Source: Clostridium_AT stratigraminis (GTDB lineage Bacteria; Bacillota; Clostridia; Clostridiales; Clostridiaceae). From it: a stretch of DNA of 64,000 nucleotides. The stretch spans positions 248,001 through 312,000 of the forward strand of contig NZ_JBJHZZ010000002.1 in the NCBI RefSeq assembly GCF_045310675.1, read 5' to 3'. A program made the position numbers and the translations under genes. The notes beneath the pieces were generated by a model. That model saw only the letters and a list, made by a program, of their open reading frames with translations. It made no database searches and had not been told where the DNA came from. This document shows, piece by piece, positions 27,700-36,340 of the stretch. Positions within the stretch are counted from its first letter, which is position 1. Each line of letters opens with the position of its first letter.

Positions 27700-28701
27700 G
27701 TGGATAAGACTAATTATAAAGGTGTATGGGTATTTGCAGAGCAGAGAGGCGGCATCCTTCAAAAGGTTTCATTAGAGCTTTTAGGAAAGGGCCATGAAAT
27801 TGCTGAAAAGTTAGATACTGAATTAACTGCTGTTCTTATTGGTAATGAAGTGAAGGCTTTAGGAAAAGAGCTAACAGCTTATGGGGCACATAAAGTTTTG
27901 ATTATAGAGCATCCACTACTTGAAAATTATACAACGGACGGTTATACAAAGGTTTTGTGCGATTTAGTTCAGCTTAAAAAGCCTGAGATATTATTAATAG
28001 GGGCTTCTTATATTGGAAGAGATTTGGGACCCAGGGCTGCAGCTAGACTTAGCACAGGGCTTACAGCAGACTGTACAGGACTTGATATAGATAGAGACAC
28101 TAAAAACCTTATGATGACGAGGCCAGCCTTTGGGGGCAATTTAATGGCTACCATTGAATGTGTTGACCATAGGCCACAGATGGCAACAGTGAGACCTGGA
28201 GTGTTTGAAAAGTTACAAAAGTCAGAAAATAATAGTGGCGATATTGAAGTTGTTAATGTAGAATTAGAACAAGAGGATATTAAGACTGTTGTTGAGAAAA
28301 TTGTTAAAACAGCAAAGGATGCAGTAGACATAAGTGAAGCAAACTTTATTGTTTCAGGGGGAAGGGGAATAGGCTGCAAGGAAAATTTCGTAATTTTAAA
28401 GGAACTGGCAGATGCCCTAGGCGGTACAGTAGGAGCTTCCCGTGCGGCAGTAGAAAATGGCTGGATGGATAAGAACTATCAAGTAGGGCAGACAGGCAAG
28501 ACTGTTAGGCCCAATGTATATATTGCCTGTGGTATATCGGGTGCAATCCAACATTTGGCTGGAATGCAGGAAAGTGATTATATTATAGCTATCAATAAGG
28601 ATGCTGAAGCACCACTTATGAAGGTAGCAGATTTAGCCATTGTAGGAGACTATGCTAAGATAATTCCAGAACTTACAGAACAAATAAAGCAGCTTCGCTA
28701 A
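27700..28701 (+). CDS. etfA: Electron transfer flavoprotein, alpha subunit
   Basis: A 333-residue EtfA. The N-terminal domain pairs with EtfB; the C-terminal domain holds the FAD that passes electrons to Bcd. Seen: the C-terminal FAD-binding block SGGRGIGCKENF, GGTVGASRAAVENGWM, QVGQTGKTVRPNVYIACGISGAIQHLAGM and AINKDAEAPLMKVADLAIVGD. The start is GTG at 27700, after a long G-rich ribosome binding site. It forms the heterodimer with etfB immediately upstream. Confidence 0.96.
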   Translation: MDKTNYKGVWVFAEQRGGILQKVSLELLGKGHEIAEKLDTELTAVLIGNEVKALGKELTAYGAHKVLIIEHPLLENYTTDGYTKVLCDLVQLKKPEILLIGASYIGRDLGPRAAARLSTGLTADCTGLDIDRDTKNLMMTRPAFGGNLMATIECVDHRPQMATVRPGVFEKLQKSENNSGDIEVVNVELEQEDIKTVVEKIVKTAKDAVDISEANFIVSGGRGIGCKENFVILKELADALGGTVGASRAAVENGWMDKNYQVGQTGKTVRPNVYIACGISGAIQHLAGMQESDYIIAINKDAEAPLMKVADLAIVGDYAKIIPELTEQIKQLR

Positions 28702-28781
28702 AGACAATTATAATTAACAATGTATTGAGACTGATATCAACTTAATAAAATAGTTAATATAAATTTTTTTAGGGGGTTACT

Positions 28782-29627
28782 ATGGAAAAAATATTTGTAT
28801 TAGGAGCAGGCACTATGGGGGCAGGCATTGCTCAGGCTTTTGCTGCTAAAGGTTATGAGGTGACTATTAGAGATATAAAAGATGAGTTTGTTGACAGAGG
28901 GCTTCTTGGAATCAAGAAAAACCTTTCAAAGCTGGTAGACAAGGGTAAACTTACTGTTGAGGCTATGGAGGATATTCTTTGCAAAGTATCTGGCACAACA
29001 GCTTTAGAGGCTGCTGAAGATTGCGACCTAATAATTGAGGCAGCTATAGAAAATATGGAAATAAAGAAAAATATATTTAAAGAACTAGATATGCTCTGCA
29101 GGGCTGAAACTATTTTTGCTACAAATACATCTTCACTTTCTATTACAGAAATAGCATCAGCAACTAACAGACCAGACAGATTCATAGGCATGCACTTTTT
29201 TAATCCAGCTCCAGTTATGAAGCTTGTAGAGGTGATAAAGGGCATTGCAACCTCTGATGAGACCTTTAATACAGTCAAAGAGCTTTCGATAGCAATTGGA
29301 AAAGACCCTGTGGAGGTAAAAGAAGCTCCTGGTTTTGTAGTAAATAGAATTTTAGTACCTATGCTAAATGAGGCAATAGGAGTTCTGGCAGAAGGAACCG
29401 CTTCTGCAGAGGATATTGATAAGGCAATGACGCTTGGTGCAAATCATCCAATGGGACCACTAACACTTTCAGACTTTATTGGAAATGATATTGTACTTGC
29501 AATCATGGATGTATTATATAATGAAACAGGAGATCCTAAATATAGACCACATACCTTGCTTAAAAAATATGTAAGAGCTGGATATCTAGGAAGAAAAACA
29601 GGCAAGGGCTTCTTTAATTATAAATAA
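28782..29627 (+). CDS. hbd: 3-hydroxybutyryl-CoA dehydrogenase
   Basis: A 281-residue NAD(P)-dependent dehydrogenase reducing acetoacetyl-CoA to 3-hydroxybutyryl-CoA. Seen: the Rossmann motif LGAGTMGAGIAQAFAAKG at the N-terminus, NTSSLSITEIA, the catalytic His in GMHFFNPAPVMKLVEV, and GFVVNRILVPMLNEA. AGGGGG precedes the ATG. It is the last gene of the operon, 80 bases after etfA, followed by a strong terminator. It completes the acetoacetyl-CoA to butyryl-CoA steps. Confidence 0.97.
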   Translation: MEKIFVLGAGTMGAGIAQAFAAKGYEVTIRDIKDEFVDRGLLGIKKNLSKLVDKGKLTVEAMEDILCKVSGTTALEAAEDCDLIIEAAIENMEIKKNIFKELDMLCRAETIFATNTSSLSITEIASATNRPDRFIGMHFFNPAPVMKLVEVIKGIATSDETFNTVKELSIAIGKDPVEVKEAPGFVVNRILVPMLNEAIGVLAEGTASAEDIDKAMTLGANHPMGPLTLSDFIGNDIVLAIMDVLYNETGDPKYRPHTLLKKYVRAGYLGRKTGKGFFNYK

Positions 29628-29697
29628 ATTTGTAATAAGAAAAAGCTAAATATATTATGTTATATGAGCTGATGGTTGCAAGAAGTTACAAGCTCGA

Positions 29698-29762
29698 AAT
29701 AGCCACAAAACCAAGTGTTTTCCTATCAAAGGAACAATACTTGGTTTTGTGGCTATTCTTTT
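29698..29762 (+). terminator. Terminator of the butyryl-CoA operon
   Basis: The 18-bp stem starting AATAGCCACAAAACCAAG (29698-29715) pairs perfectly with 29739-29756, then TTCTTTT. Confidence 0.85.
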
Positions 29763-30078
29763 ACTAAGAAATATTAAACTGTGCAGCATAAACCTACTGG
29801 CTGCAGCTCGTAAGCAGCTTCTGTTTATTTATAAATTATTAATACATTAATAAAATAGTATGCTATAATGATAATATAACAAAAACTGACTGATTAATCA
29901 ATAAAACAACTATAACCGGTATTTTCCAACATTAATTTTATGTTTTAAAATTAAAAATTTTATTATATAATATAACTGCTGCTTATACTAATCTGACAAA
30001 AAACGTTTTCAATAGACACAATAAGACAAATAAATCATTAAGGACTTAATAAATATAAAGGAATATAAGGAGGATCTT
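29763..30078. other. Gene-free stretch before nfnA
   Basis: About 315 AT-rich bases with no plausible coding region, no Rex box and no recognised riboswitch. It holds short palindromes such as TGATTAATCA near 29891. It probably contains the nfn promoter, which I could not place with confidence. Confidence 0.5.
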
Positions 30079-30957
30079 ATGTACAAGATAGCAGGAAAAA
30101 GACTTTTAGTACCCAATATATATTTAATGGATGTTGAAGCACCTCGAGTAGCAAAGGCAGCAAAACCCGGACAATTTGTAATAGTTAAGATGGATGAAAA
30201 GGGCGAGAGAGTTCCACTTACCATTTGTGATTATGACTCGGAAAAAGGAACAGTTACTATAGTATTTCAAAGCATGGGAACCTCAACAAAAGAAATGGCT
30301 GAATACGAAATCGGAGAGAGCTTTAGTGACTTTGTTGGGCCCCTTGGCCAGCCTTCCGAAATGGTTCATGAAGATATTGAAACCTTAAAACAAAAGAAAA
30401 TTATGTTTATAGCCGGCGGAGTTGGTGCAGCTCCTGTATACCCTCAAGTTAAATGGCTTAAGGAAAGAGGAATTAAAGCAGATGTTATAATGGGAAGTAA
30501 AACAAAGGATTTGCTTATTTTAGAAGAGGATATGAAACAGGTTGCAGATAGAGTTTATGTTGCAACAGATGATGGCTCCTATGGCTTTAAGGGAATGGTT
30601 ACAGATTTACTTAAAGACTTAGTCTTAAATCAAAGTAAACATTATGATATGGTTGTTGCTATTGGACCTATGATAATGATGAAATTTGTCTCAAAGCTTA
30701 CTAAAGAGTTAGGTATTCATACCATAGTCAGCCTAAATCCAATTATGGTTGATGGAACAGGAATGTGCGGTGCTTGCAGAGTCACAGTAGGCGGTGAGAC
30801 GAAATTTGCATGTGTTGATGGCCCGGAATTTGATGCTCATTTAGTTGACTTTGATGAAGCTATGAGAAGACAAACTATGTATAAAACAGAAGAGGCAAAG
30901 TCTGAATTTAGAAAAAGTCACAGCGGCGGTGGCTGCTGCGGCTGCGACAATAAATAG
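30079..30957 (+). CDS. nfnA: NfnA: NADH-dependent ferredoxin:NADP+ oxidoreductase, small subunit
   Basis: A 292-residue subunit of the electron-bifurcating transhydrogenase, which couples NADH and reduced ferredoxin to reduce two NADP+. Seen: an N-terminal flavin beta-barrel with RVPLTICDYD, the NAD-binding GGVGAAPVYPQVKWL (about 114), and a C-terminal [2Fe-2S] site GTGMCGACRVTVGG...FACVDGPEFDAH. The last residues are Cys- and Gly-rich (GGGCCGCDNK), as in some clostridial homologues. By sequence alone it could be read as the PyrK-like subunit, but the partner gene 15 bases on is NfnB. GGAGG precedes the ATG. Confidence 0.92.
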   Translation: MYKIAGKRLLVPNIYLMDVEAPRVAKAAKPGQFVIVKMDEKGERVPLTICDYDSEKGTVTIVFQSMGTSTKEMAEYEIGESFSDFVGPLGQPSEMVHEDIETLKQKKIMFIAGGVGAAPVYPQVKWLKERGIKADVIMGSKTKDLLILEEDMKQVADRVYVATDDGSYGFKGMVTDLLKDLVLNQSKHYDMVVAIGPMIMMKFVSKLTKELGIHTIVSLNPIMVDGTGMCGACRVTVGGETKFACVDGPEFDAHLVDFDEAMRRQTMYKTEEAKSEFRKSHSGGGCCGCDNK

Positions 30958-30972
30958 ATGGAGGGAAATGCG

Positions 30973-32355
30973 ATGGATAGAATGAAAAGAACTCCAATAA
31001 AAGTTCAAGATCCAGAGATAAGAAAAGCAAATTTTGAAGAAGTTTGTTTGGGATATACAAAGGAAGAAGCAATGCAGGAGGCATCAAGATGTCTAAATTG
31101 TAAGAATCCGCTATGTGTTACTGAATGCCCTGTTACTATAGGAATTCCAGAATTTATACAATATGTTAAGGCAGGCGAATTTGAAAAGGCAGCAAAGGTA
31201 ATTGCAAAACAAAGTTCACTTCCTGCAGTATGTGGAAGAGTATGTCCGCAAGAAACCCAATGCGAAGGCAAGTGTATATTAGGAATTAAAGGGGAGCCTG
31301 TGGCCATAGGAAAACTTGAAAGATTTGTAGCAGATTGGTCTAGAGAAAATAACATAGATTTATCAGAAACAAGCAGTCAAAAAGGAAAAAAGGTTGCCGT
31401 AATAGGAAGTGGTCCTTCAGGACTAAGCTGTGCAGGGGACTTAGCTAAGCTAGGCTATGAAGTTACTATTTTTGAAGCTCTCCACGAACCAGGCGGAGTA
31501 TTAGTATATGGTATTCCAGAATTTAGGCTACCAAAGGAAGATGTAGTTAAGAAGGAAATTGAAAATGTTAAAAAGCTTGGAGTTAAAATAGAAACTAATG
31601 TTATTGTAGGAAGAACGGTAACAATAAATGGACTGTTAGAAGATGAAGGCTTTGATGCTGTTTTCATTGGTTCAGGTGCAGGGCTTCCTAAGTTTATGGG
31701 AATTCCAGGTGAAAATTCTAACGGCGTATTTTCAGCCAATGAATTTCTAACAAGAACCAACTTAATGAAGGCCTTTAAGGAAGATTATGCTACTCCTATA
31801 AAAGTAGGAAATAAAGTAGCAGTTGTTGGCGGCGGCAATGTGGCTATGGATGCTGCAAGAACTGCATTAAGACTCGGTGCAGAGGTTCATATAGTTTATA
31901 GACGTTCTGAAGCGGAACTTCCAGCAAGAGTGGAAGAGGTTCATCATGCTAAGGAAGAAGGAATTATCTTTGACATGCTTACAAACCCAACTGAGGTACT
32001 AGCAGATGAAAAAGGCTGGGTTAAGGGAATGAAGTGTGTTAAAATGGAGCTTGGAGATCCAGATGCTTCAGGAAGAAGAAAGCCGGTTGAGGTACCTGAT
32101 TCAGAATTTATCATGGATTTAGATACGGTAATAATGTCCCTTGGAACTTCACCAAATCCATTAATATCTTCAACCACTGAAGGCTTGGATATTAATAAGA
32201 AAAAATGCATTATTGCTGAAGAGGAAACAGGACTAACTACAAAGGAAAGAGTATATGCAGGCGGCGACGCAGTTACAGGAGCGGCCACTGTAATATTAGC
32301 AATGGGTGCAGGTAAAAAAGCAGCTAAAGCAATTGATGAATTTTTATCAAAATAA
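30973..32355 (+). CDS. nfnB: NfnB: NADPH-dependent glutamate synthase-like large subunit
   Basis: A 460-residue subunit with the bifurcating FAD and two [4Fe-4S] clusters. Seen: the N-terminal cluster region CLNCKNPLCVTECPV and CGRVCPQETQCEGKC, the FAD Rossmann motif GSGPSGLSCAGDLAKLGY, GGVLVYGIPEFRLP, the NADPH motif VVGGGNVAMDAARTALRLGA, and GGDAVTGAATVILAMGAGK near the end. Homotetrameric GltA was the old name. ATG at 30973 is preferred: GGAGGG (30960-30965) lies 7 bases before it, and the ATG at 30958 overlaps that box. Cotranscribed with nfnA. Confidence 0.93.
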   Translation: MDRMKRTPIKVQDPEIRKANFEEVCLGYTKEEAMQEASRCLNCKNPLCVTECPVTIGIPEFIQYVKAGEFEKAAKVIAKQSSLPAVCGRVCPQETQCEGKCILGIKGEPVAIGKLERFVADWSRENNIDLSETSSQKGKKVAVIGSGPSGLSCAGDLAKLGYEVTIFEALHEPGGVLVYGIPEFRLPKEDVVKKEIENVKKLGVKIETNVIVGRTVTINGLLEDEGFDAVFIGSGAGLPKFMGIPGENSNGVFSANEFLTRTNLMKAFKEDYATPIKVGNKVAVVGGGNVAMDAARTALRLGAEVHIVYRRSEAELPARVEEVHHAKEEGIIFDMLTNPTEVLADEKGWVKGMKCVKMELGDPDASGRRKPVEVPDSEFIMDLDTVIMSLGTSPNPLISSTTEGLDINKKKCIIAEEETGLTTKERVYAGGDAVTGAATVILAMGAGKKAAKAIDEFLSK

Positions 32356-32370
32356 TAGAATAAAGTAAAT

Positions 32371-32400
32371 GGGCAGTGCTATATGTACTGTCCTTTTTTG
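32371..32400 (+). terminator. Terminator of nfnAB
   Basis: GGGCAGT / ACTGTCC (one G-U pair) is followed by six T. Confidence 0.7.
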
Positions 32401-32489
32401 TTGATAATAATCATTATTAATTATATACTTAAATTATTAAAAGTAAATTTTGCAGAATGTAGGACAAAATTTGCAGATTGAGGTGGAAT

Positions 32490-33389
32490 ATGGATTATTC
32501 AAGAATAGAGAACTTTGAAAATGGAGTTATTCTTAAAGATATAAAAAACTTTGAGCTTTCACACATATTTGATTGTGGACAATGTTTTAGATGGAATAGA
32601 CAAGAAAATGGGAATTATATAGGCATAGCCTATGGCAAAGTAATTGAAGTTGAGAAAAGGGATAAGGATGTTTTGATTTATAATACTAATGAAGAGGAAT
32701 TTTATGAAATCTGGCAGAATTATTTCGATTTAGAAAGAGATTATTCTAATATAAAGGAGATATTAAGTAAAGATAGCCTCCTTAAGGTTTCAGTGGAATT
32801 TGGTCATGGAATTAGACTGCTGCAGCAGGAGCCTTTTGAGCTTGTAATTTCCTTTATAATTTCTTCTAATAATAGAATTCCTATGATTAAAAAAGCCATT
32901 GATAATATAAGCAGGAAATTTGGAAATGCTATTTTATATAAGGAACAAACCTATTATAGTTTTCCTACCTTAAAGCAGCTTTCAAAAGCAACTGTTACTG
33001 ATTTAGCTGCTTGCAGCACTGGATTTAGAGCTAAATACATTGCTGATACAGTGGAAAAAATTAATGAGGCAAATGGTAATGAAAGTGGTTTTGAATATGA
33101 CTTAAACTGGATTAAAGCACAAAATGATGATGGTTGTCATGAGGCACTGCAGGAATTTAGCGGTGTTGGCCCTAAGGTTGCTGATTGTATCATGTTATTT
33201 TCAATGGGAAAGTATTCTGCTTTTCCTGTAGATGTATGGGTAAAAAGAGCAATGCAGCACTTTTATTTAGCACCAGATGTTTCACTTAAAAAAATAAGAG
33301 AATTTGCTAGAAATAAGTTCGGGGAGCTTTCAGGATTCTCTCAACAATATTTATTTTATTATGCAAGAGAAAATAATATTAAACTATAA
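32490..33389 (+). CDS. ogg: 8-oxoguanine DNA glycosylase/AP lyase (OGG1-like)
   Basis: A 299-residue base-excision enzyme of the HhH-GPD superfamily, removing 8-oxoguanine. Seen: the N-terminal OGG_N-type domain (HIFDCGQCFRW near 25), then the helix-hairpin-helix FSGVGPKVADC with the catalytic Lys229, and PVDVW with the catalytic Asp248; both match the OGG1 pair GVGTKVADC and PVDVH. Clostridial OGGs of this type are known. ATG at 32490 is preferred over TTG at 32478, because the GAGG box lies between them. The TVP38-like gene follows 14 bases later. Confidence 0.93.
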   Translation: MDYSRIENFENGVILKDIKNFELSHIFDCGQCFRWNRQENGNYIGIAYGKVIEVEKRDKDVLIYNTNEEEFYEIWQNYFDLERDYSNIKEILSKDSLLKVSVEFGHGIRLLQQEPFELVISFIISSNNRIPMIKKAIDNISRKFGNAILYKEQTYYSFPTLKQLSKATVTDLAACSTGFRAKYIADTVEKINEANGNESGFEYDLNWIKAQNDDGCHEALQEFSGVGPKVADCIMLFSMGKYSAFPVDVWVKRAMQHFYLAPDVSLKKIREFARNKFGELSGFSQQYLFYYARENNIKL

Positions 33390-33403
33390 ACAAAGGGTGA
33401 ATT

Positions 33404-34123
33404 ATGTTAAATAATATTAAGAAAGCAATCAAAAATGGCTTGGATTTCTTATATCAAAAAAAGGCCTATATAATTTTATCAATTGTTGCTATATTTGTAA
33501 TTTATATTGGCTATGAATATTACTCGAGATATTTTGATATTCTTAAGAGTCCAAAGAAAATTAAGAATATTATCCTATCTTATGGCAGGTATAGCCTTTT
33601 TGCCTTTTTAGGACTTCAAATACTGCAGGTTGTTGCTTTCTTTATTCCTGGAGAAGTAATTCAAATTGCTGGTGGATACATATACGGCACCTTTCTTGGA
33701 GGGTTACTATCTTTGATAGGTATAACCTTAGGAAGCTCACTTGTTTATGGTATTGCTAGATTATATGGCAGGCCTTTAATAAAAAAAATAATTTCAGAAA
33801 AACAATTAACCTTCTTTAGCAAAGTATTAAAGCTAGGAAGTATGAATTATGTAGTTTTTTTATTATATCTAATACCTGGAATACCGAAGGATGTACTAGG
33901 TTACATATGTGGTATTTCAGAAATTAGCTTTCGGAATTTTCTGCTATACTCTACTTTAGGAAGAATACCAGGAATTTTTATTTCAGCATATTTTGGAGCA
34001 AAAATTTATGTAGGAAATAAAATTATACTCATTGTTATTTCAGTTATTATGACAATATTATTTATTTTTGGGGTTTTTAAAGGTGAACAGATAATAAGGA
34101 GATTAACTAAAAAGGTTACCTAA
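33404..34123 (+). CDS. TVP38/TMEM64 (VTT domain, DedA-like) membrane protein
   Basis: A 239-residue membrane protein with about six predicted helices and the VTT/SNARE-associated domain. Seen: FFIPGEVIQIAGGYIYGTFLGG (about 83-104), GSSLVYGIARLYGRPLI, and LLYLIPGIPKDVLGYICGI, the F/YxPGxPxD re-entrant motif of the family. Related proteins move phospholipids or undecaprenyl phosphate across membranes; the role here is not shown. It lies 14 bases after ogg and is probably cotranscribed. Confidence 0.9.
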   Translation: MLNNIKKAIKNGLDFLYQKKAYIILSIVAIFVIYIGYEYYSRYFDILKSPKKIKNIILSYGRYSLFAFLGLQILQVVAFFIPGEVIQIAGGYIYGTFLGGLLSLIGITLGSSLVYGIARLYGRPLIKKIISEKQLTFFSKVLKLGSMNYVVFLLYLIPGIPKDVLGYICGISEISFRNFLLYSTLGRIPGIFISAYFGAKIYVGNKIILIVISVIMTILFIFGVFKGEQIIRRLTKKVT

Positions 34124-34215
34124 AAAAGATTTGTTTTAATATAAGGCATCATTGTTTTTAATTACTAAATGTGCTACAATTTAGATAAAATTGTAAAATG
34201 TATGGGGGTCGCAAG

Positions 34216-34833
34216 ATGGATTTTACTGAAATAGAAAGTCTTATTAGTAAGATTGATGGAGTCTTAAACACTAAGCTTGTAGTTGATGAAGAAAACTTAC
34301 AAGAAGTTCATATATTAGGAAATACTTTAAGAGCACCAAAGCAGATAGTTAGAGATATAGAATCTTCACTTCTAGCTGTCTTTGATTATAGAATTGATAG
34401 AAAGATAATAAGTATTGCGCAAATACATACCGATGATGCTCCGCATCTAAGAAGGATAAAGTATAGTGGAATAGACTTTAAAATAGATGGTAATGCCTTA
34501 GAATGCACAGTTTACCTTATTCATGACGGAGAAGAGTACTCAGAAAAGATTAGTGGTATAAAAACTGCAGCAAATCGAAAAAAAATAGTTGCAGCAGCTA
34601 CAGTGCGTTCTATTGAAGCTGTTCTAGGACAAGCCTATTTATTTAGTGTTGAAGACGTTTATATACATACAAGTAAAGATATAAGTTATGTTACAGTTAT
34701 TATTAATATGGTTTTAAATGAAACTGAGGAAATACTAGTAGGTTCAGCAATAGTGAACCAAGACACCAATGAGTCAATTGCCAGAGCAGCCTTAGATGCA
34801 GTAAACAGAAGAATTTTACGAGGCACTATTTAA
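34216..34833 (+). CDS. Conserved clostridial protein of unknown function, two-part
   Basis: Not assigned a function. A 205-residue soluble protein. The first about 75 residues (DFTEIESLISKIDGVLNTKL, then HILGNTLRAPKQIVRDIESS and IDRKIISIAQI) look like an ACT-like alpha/beta module with the conserved PKQIVRDIES motif. The second half (GNALECTVYLIHDGEEYS to AARAALDAVNRRIL) looks like another alpha/beta domain. ATG at 34216 is preferred: the GGGGGT box (34202-34207) lies 8 bases before it, while ATG 34198 is upstream of the box. It is followed by the peptide/HD-GYP/DUF5317 cluster and may belong to it functionally. Confidence 0.75.
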   Translation: MDFTEIESLISKIDGVLNTKLVVDEENLQEVHILGNTLRAPKQIVRDIESSLLAVFDYRIDRKIISIAQIHTDDAPHLRRIKYSGIDFKIDGNALECTVYLIHDGEEYSEKISGIKTAANRKKIVAAATVRSIEAVLGQAYLFSVEDVYIHTSKDISYVTVIINMVLNETEEILVGSAIVNQDTNESIARAALDAVNRRILRGTI

Positions 34834-34870
34834 CACAGTCTATAAAGACCGGTTAATATTTTTTTCTTTA

Positions 34871-34930
34871 CCCTAGCGGAGTGAAATATGACAGTTCTTA
34901 GCGGAATACTGTTAATTTTACGATAGGGGG
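34871..34930 (+). promoter_or_regulatory. Candidate structured RNA leader sequestering a ribosome binding site
   Basis: Nested pairings can be drawn: CCCTA (34871-34875) with TAGGG (34924-34928), GTGAAAT (34881-34887) with ATTTTAC (34915-34921), and ACAGT (34891-34895) with ACTGT (34908-34912). The same hexamer AGCGGA appears in the bulge and in the loop. The 3' side of the outer stem is part of the GGGGG ribosome binding site of the mini-ORF. It matches no riboswitch class I know. Confidence 0.5.
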
Positions 34931-34938
34931 AATGTGAA

Positions 34939-35016
34939 ATGAAGAAGTTATTGCCATTATTCTTAGCTTTACTTGCACTTTTAGCTGCAGGTGGTTCAGT
35001 TTGGACATGGAGCTAA
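34939..35016 (+). CDS. 25-residue hydrophobic peptide
   Basis: Unrecognised. The peptide starts MKKLLPLFLALLALLAAGG and ends in SVWTWS: two lysines, one Leu/Ala-rich membrane-spanning stretch, then a short aromatic tail. The GGGGG box (34926-34930) lies 8 bases before the ATG, and it overlaps a hairpin. It could be a single-pass membrane micropeptide acting on the membrane HD-GYP protein 42 bases downstream, or the precursor of a short secreted signal. Both are inference. The clean ribosome binding site and coherent hydrophobic composition are the evidence for translation. Confidence 0.6.
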   Translation: MKKLLPLFLALLALLAAGGSVWTWS

Positions 35017-35058
35017 AATTTTAATATAACCGGTCTTTATATATTTTAGGGGGATAAT

Positions 35059-36339
35059 ATGAAAGGTTTATCTTTAAAACTTAAGATTTATCTGATTTCT
35101 TTATATTTGTTAACTTTTATTTCAGTAATCATAATTATTAGGAATAATATATTTTCATTTTATCGACCCAATTATACCGAAGTGGCATTTTTTATCTGTT
35201 TTATAGCTATAGCAGAAAGTTTTAGGATTGTATATAAAGGTATGGCAATAAGTACAAGCTTTGCAGTGCAAATTGCAGCAATTATTTTTTATGGACCACT
35301 ACTTGCATGTCTTATAGTTATTATTGGAACTTCATTAAGATTTAAAAAAGTAGATGGTAAGTATCAGCATATTTTCAACGATCCTTTATATAAAACTTTG
35401 TTTAACTATTGTGTTCAAGTAGTACCAATGTTGTTTGCAGGTCTAGTATATACCCAATTAGGAGGAACATATAATACAAATAATATATTAGCGAAATTTT
35501 ATATGATTTCCATTTTTTCAATTATATACCTTTTGCTTAATACTTTATTGATTTCTATATTATTTTCTATATTAAACAATAAAAATATTTTTTTCTTTTT
35601 TGTAAGCAATGTAAAATTAAGTCTCCTTAATAGCTTTATAATGACACCTTTTGGAATTGTTCTAGCGTACATGTTTAATAGATATGGGTACATAGGTGTT
35701 TTATTAATTATATTCCCAATAGTTTTAGTGAGATATACCTTTTCATTATATATTGAATCAAAAAATCAATACGTACAAACTGTAGACACTTTAATGCATG
35801 CCATGGAAGCTAGAGATAAATATACTGAAGGTCATTCTAAAAGGGTTTGCGAAATTTCAAGTAAAATTGCTAAAGAATTAAAATACAGCGATACGAAAAT
35901 TGAAAGAATACGTATAGCTTCGCTTTTACATGATGTTGGTAAGATAGGTATAGATGATAAAATTTTAAATAAACCAGGAAGACTGACAAATGAAGAATAT
36001 GAAATAATTAAGAGCCATCCGGAAATAGGTTACAATATTCTTAAAGACATCAAAAATTTACAAGATTTATTACCTATAGTTCGTAATCATCACGAAAGGT
36101 ATGACGGAAAGGGCTATCCTGATGGAAAAAGTGGCAATGACCTTAATTTAGACGTATTTATAGTTCAATTGGCAGATTCCATTGATGCCATGTCTACTGA
36201 CAGACCTTATAGAAAAGCGTTAAGTGAGGAAGAAATTATGGCTGAAATCAATAGATTTAGAGGCAGTCAGTTTCATCCAAAGGTTGTAGATGCCTATACA
36301 AAGATTTTAGAGAAGCATAAAGAACAAAAGGCGGTGTAG
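35059..36339 (+). CDS. Membrane HD-GYP protein (predicted c-di-GMP phosphodiesterase)
   Basis: A 426-residue protein. Residues 1 to about 235 contain about seven or eight predicted membrane helices with no recognised sensor domain. The C-terminal about 185 residues are a complete HD-GYP domain: HSKRVCEISSKIAKEL, LLHDVGKIGIDDKILNKPG with the HD pair, SHPEIGYNIL, NHHERYDGKGYPDG with the GYP motif, and LADSIDAMSTDRPYR. The metal and GYP residues all look intact, so hydrolysis of cyclic di-GMP is the likely reaction. It is preceded by the peptide gene and followed after one base by a DUF5317 gene. AGGGGG precedes the ATG. Confidence 0.92.
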   Translation: MKGLSLKLKIYLISLYLLTFISVIIIIRNNIFSFYRPNYTEVAFFICFIAIAESFRIVYKGMAISTSFAVQIAAIIFYGPLLACLIVIIGTSLRFKKVDGKYQHIFNDPLYKTLFNYCVQVVPMLFAGLVYTQLGGTYNTNNILAKFYMISIFSIIYLLLNTLLISILFSILNNKNIFFFFVSNVKLSLLNSFIMTPFGIVLAYMFNRYGYIGVLLIIFPIVLVRYTFSLYIESKNQYVQTVDTLMHAMEARDKYTEGHSKRVCEISSKIAKELKYSDTKIERIRIASLLHDVGKIGIDDKILNKPGRLTNEEYEIIKSHPEIGYNILKDIKNLQDLLPIVRNHHERYDGKGYPDGKSGNDLNLDVFIVQLADSIDAMSTDRPYRKALSEEEIMAEINRFRGSQFHPKVVDAYTKILEKHKEQKAV

Positions 36340-36340
36340 A

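Larger units (their letters stand above)
34841..35041. repeat. 15-bp inverted repeat enclosing the mini-ORF
   Basis: TATAAAGACCGGTTA (34841-34855) and its exact complement TAACCGGTCTTTATA (35027-35041) flank a 171-base segment. The segment holds the hairpin leader and the 25-codon gene and ends 17 bases before the HD-GYP start. Each arm contains ACCGGT. Confidence 0.85.

Noticed and set aside
28702..28781. Separate Rex-controlled promoter for hbd
   Set aside because: The 80-base gap holds no Rex box and no clear promoter; hbd is taken as part of the crt operon.
34841..35041. Proven invertible switch
   Set aside because: Inverted arms are present, but no recombinase gene is nearby and no alternative orientation can be seen in a single sequence; retained only as one hypothesis.
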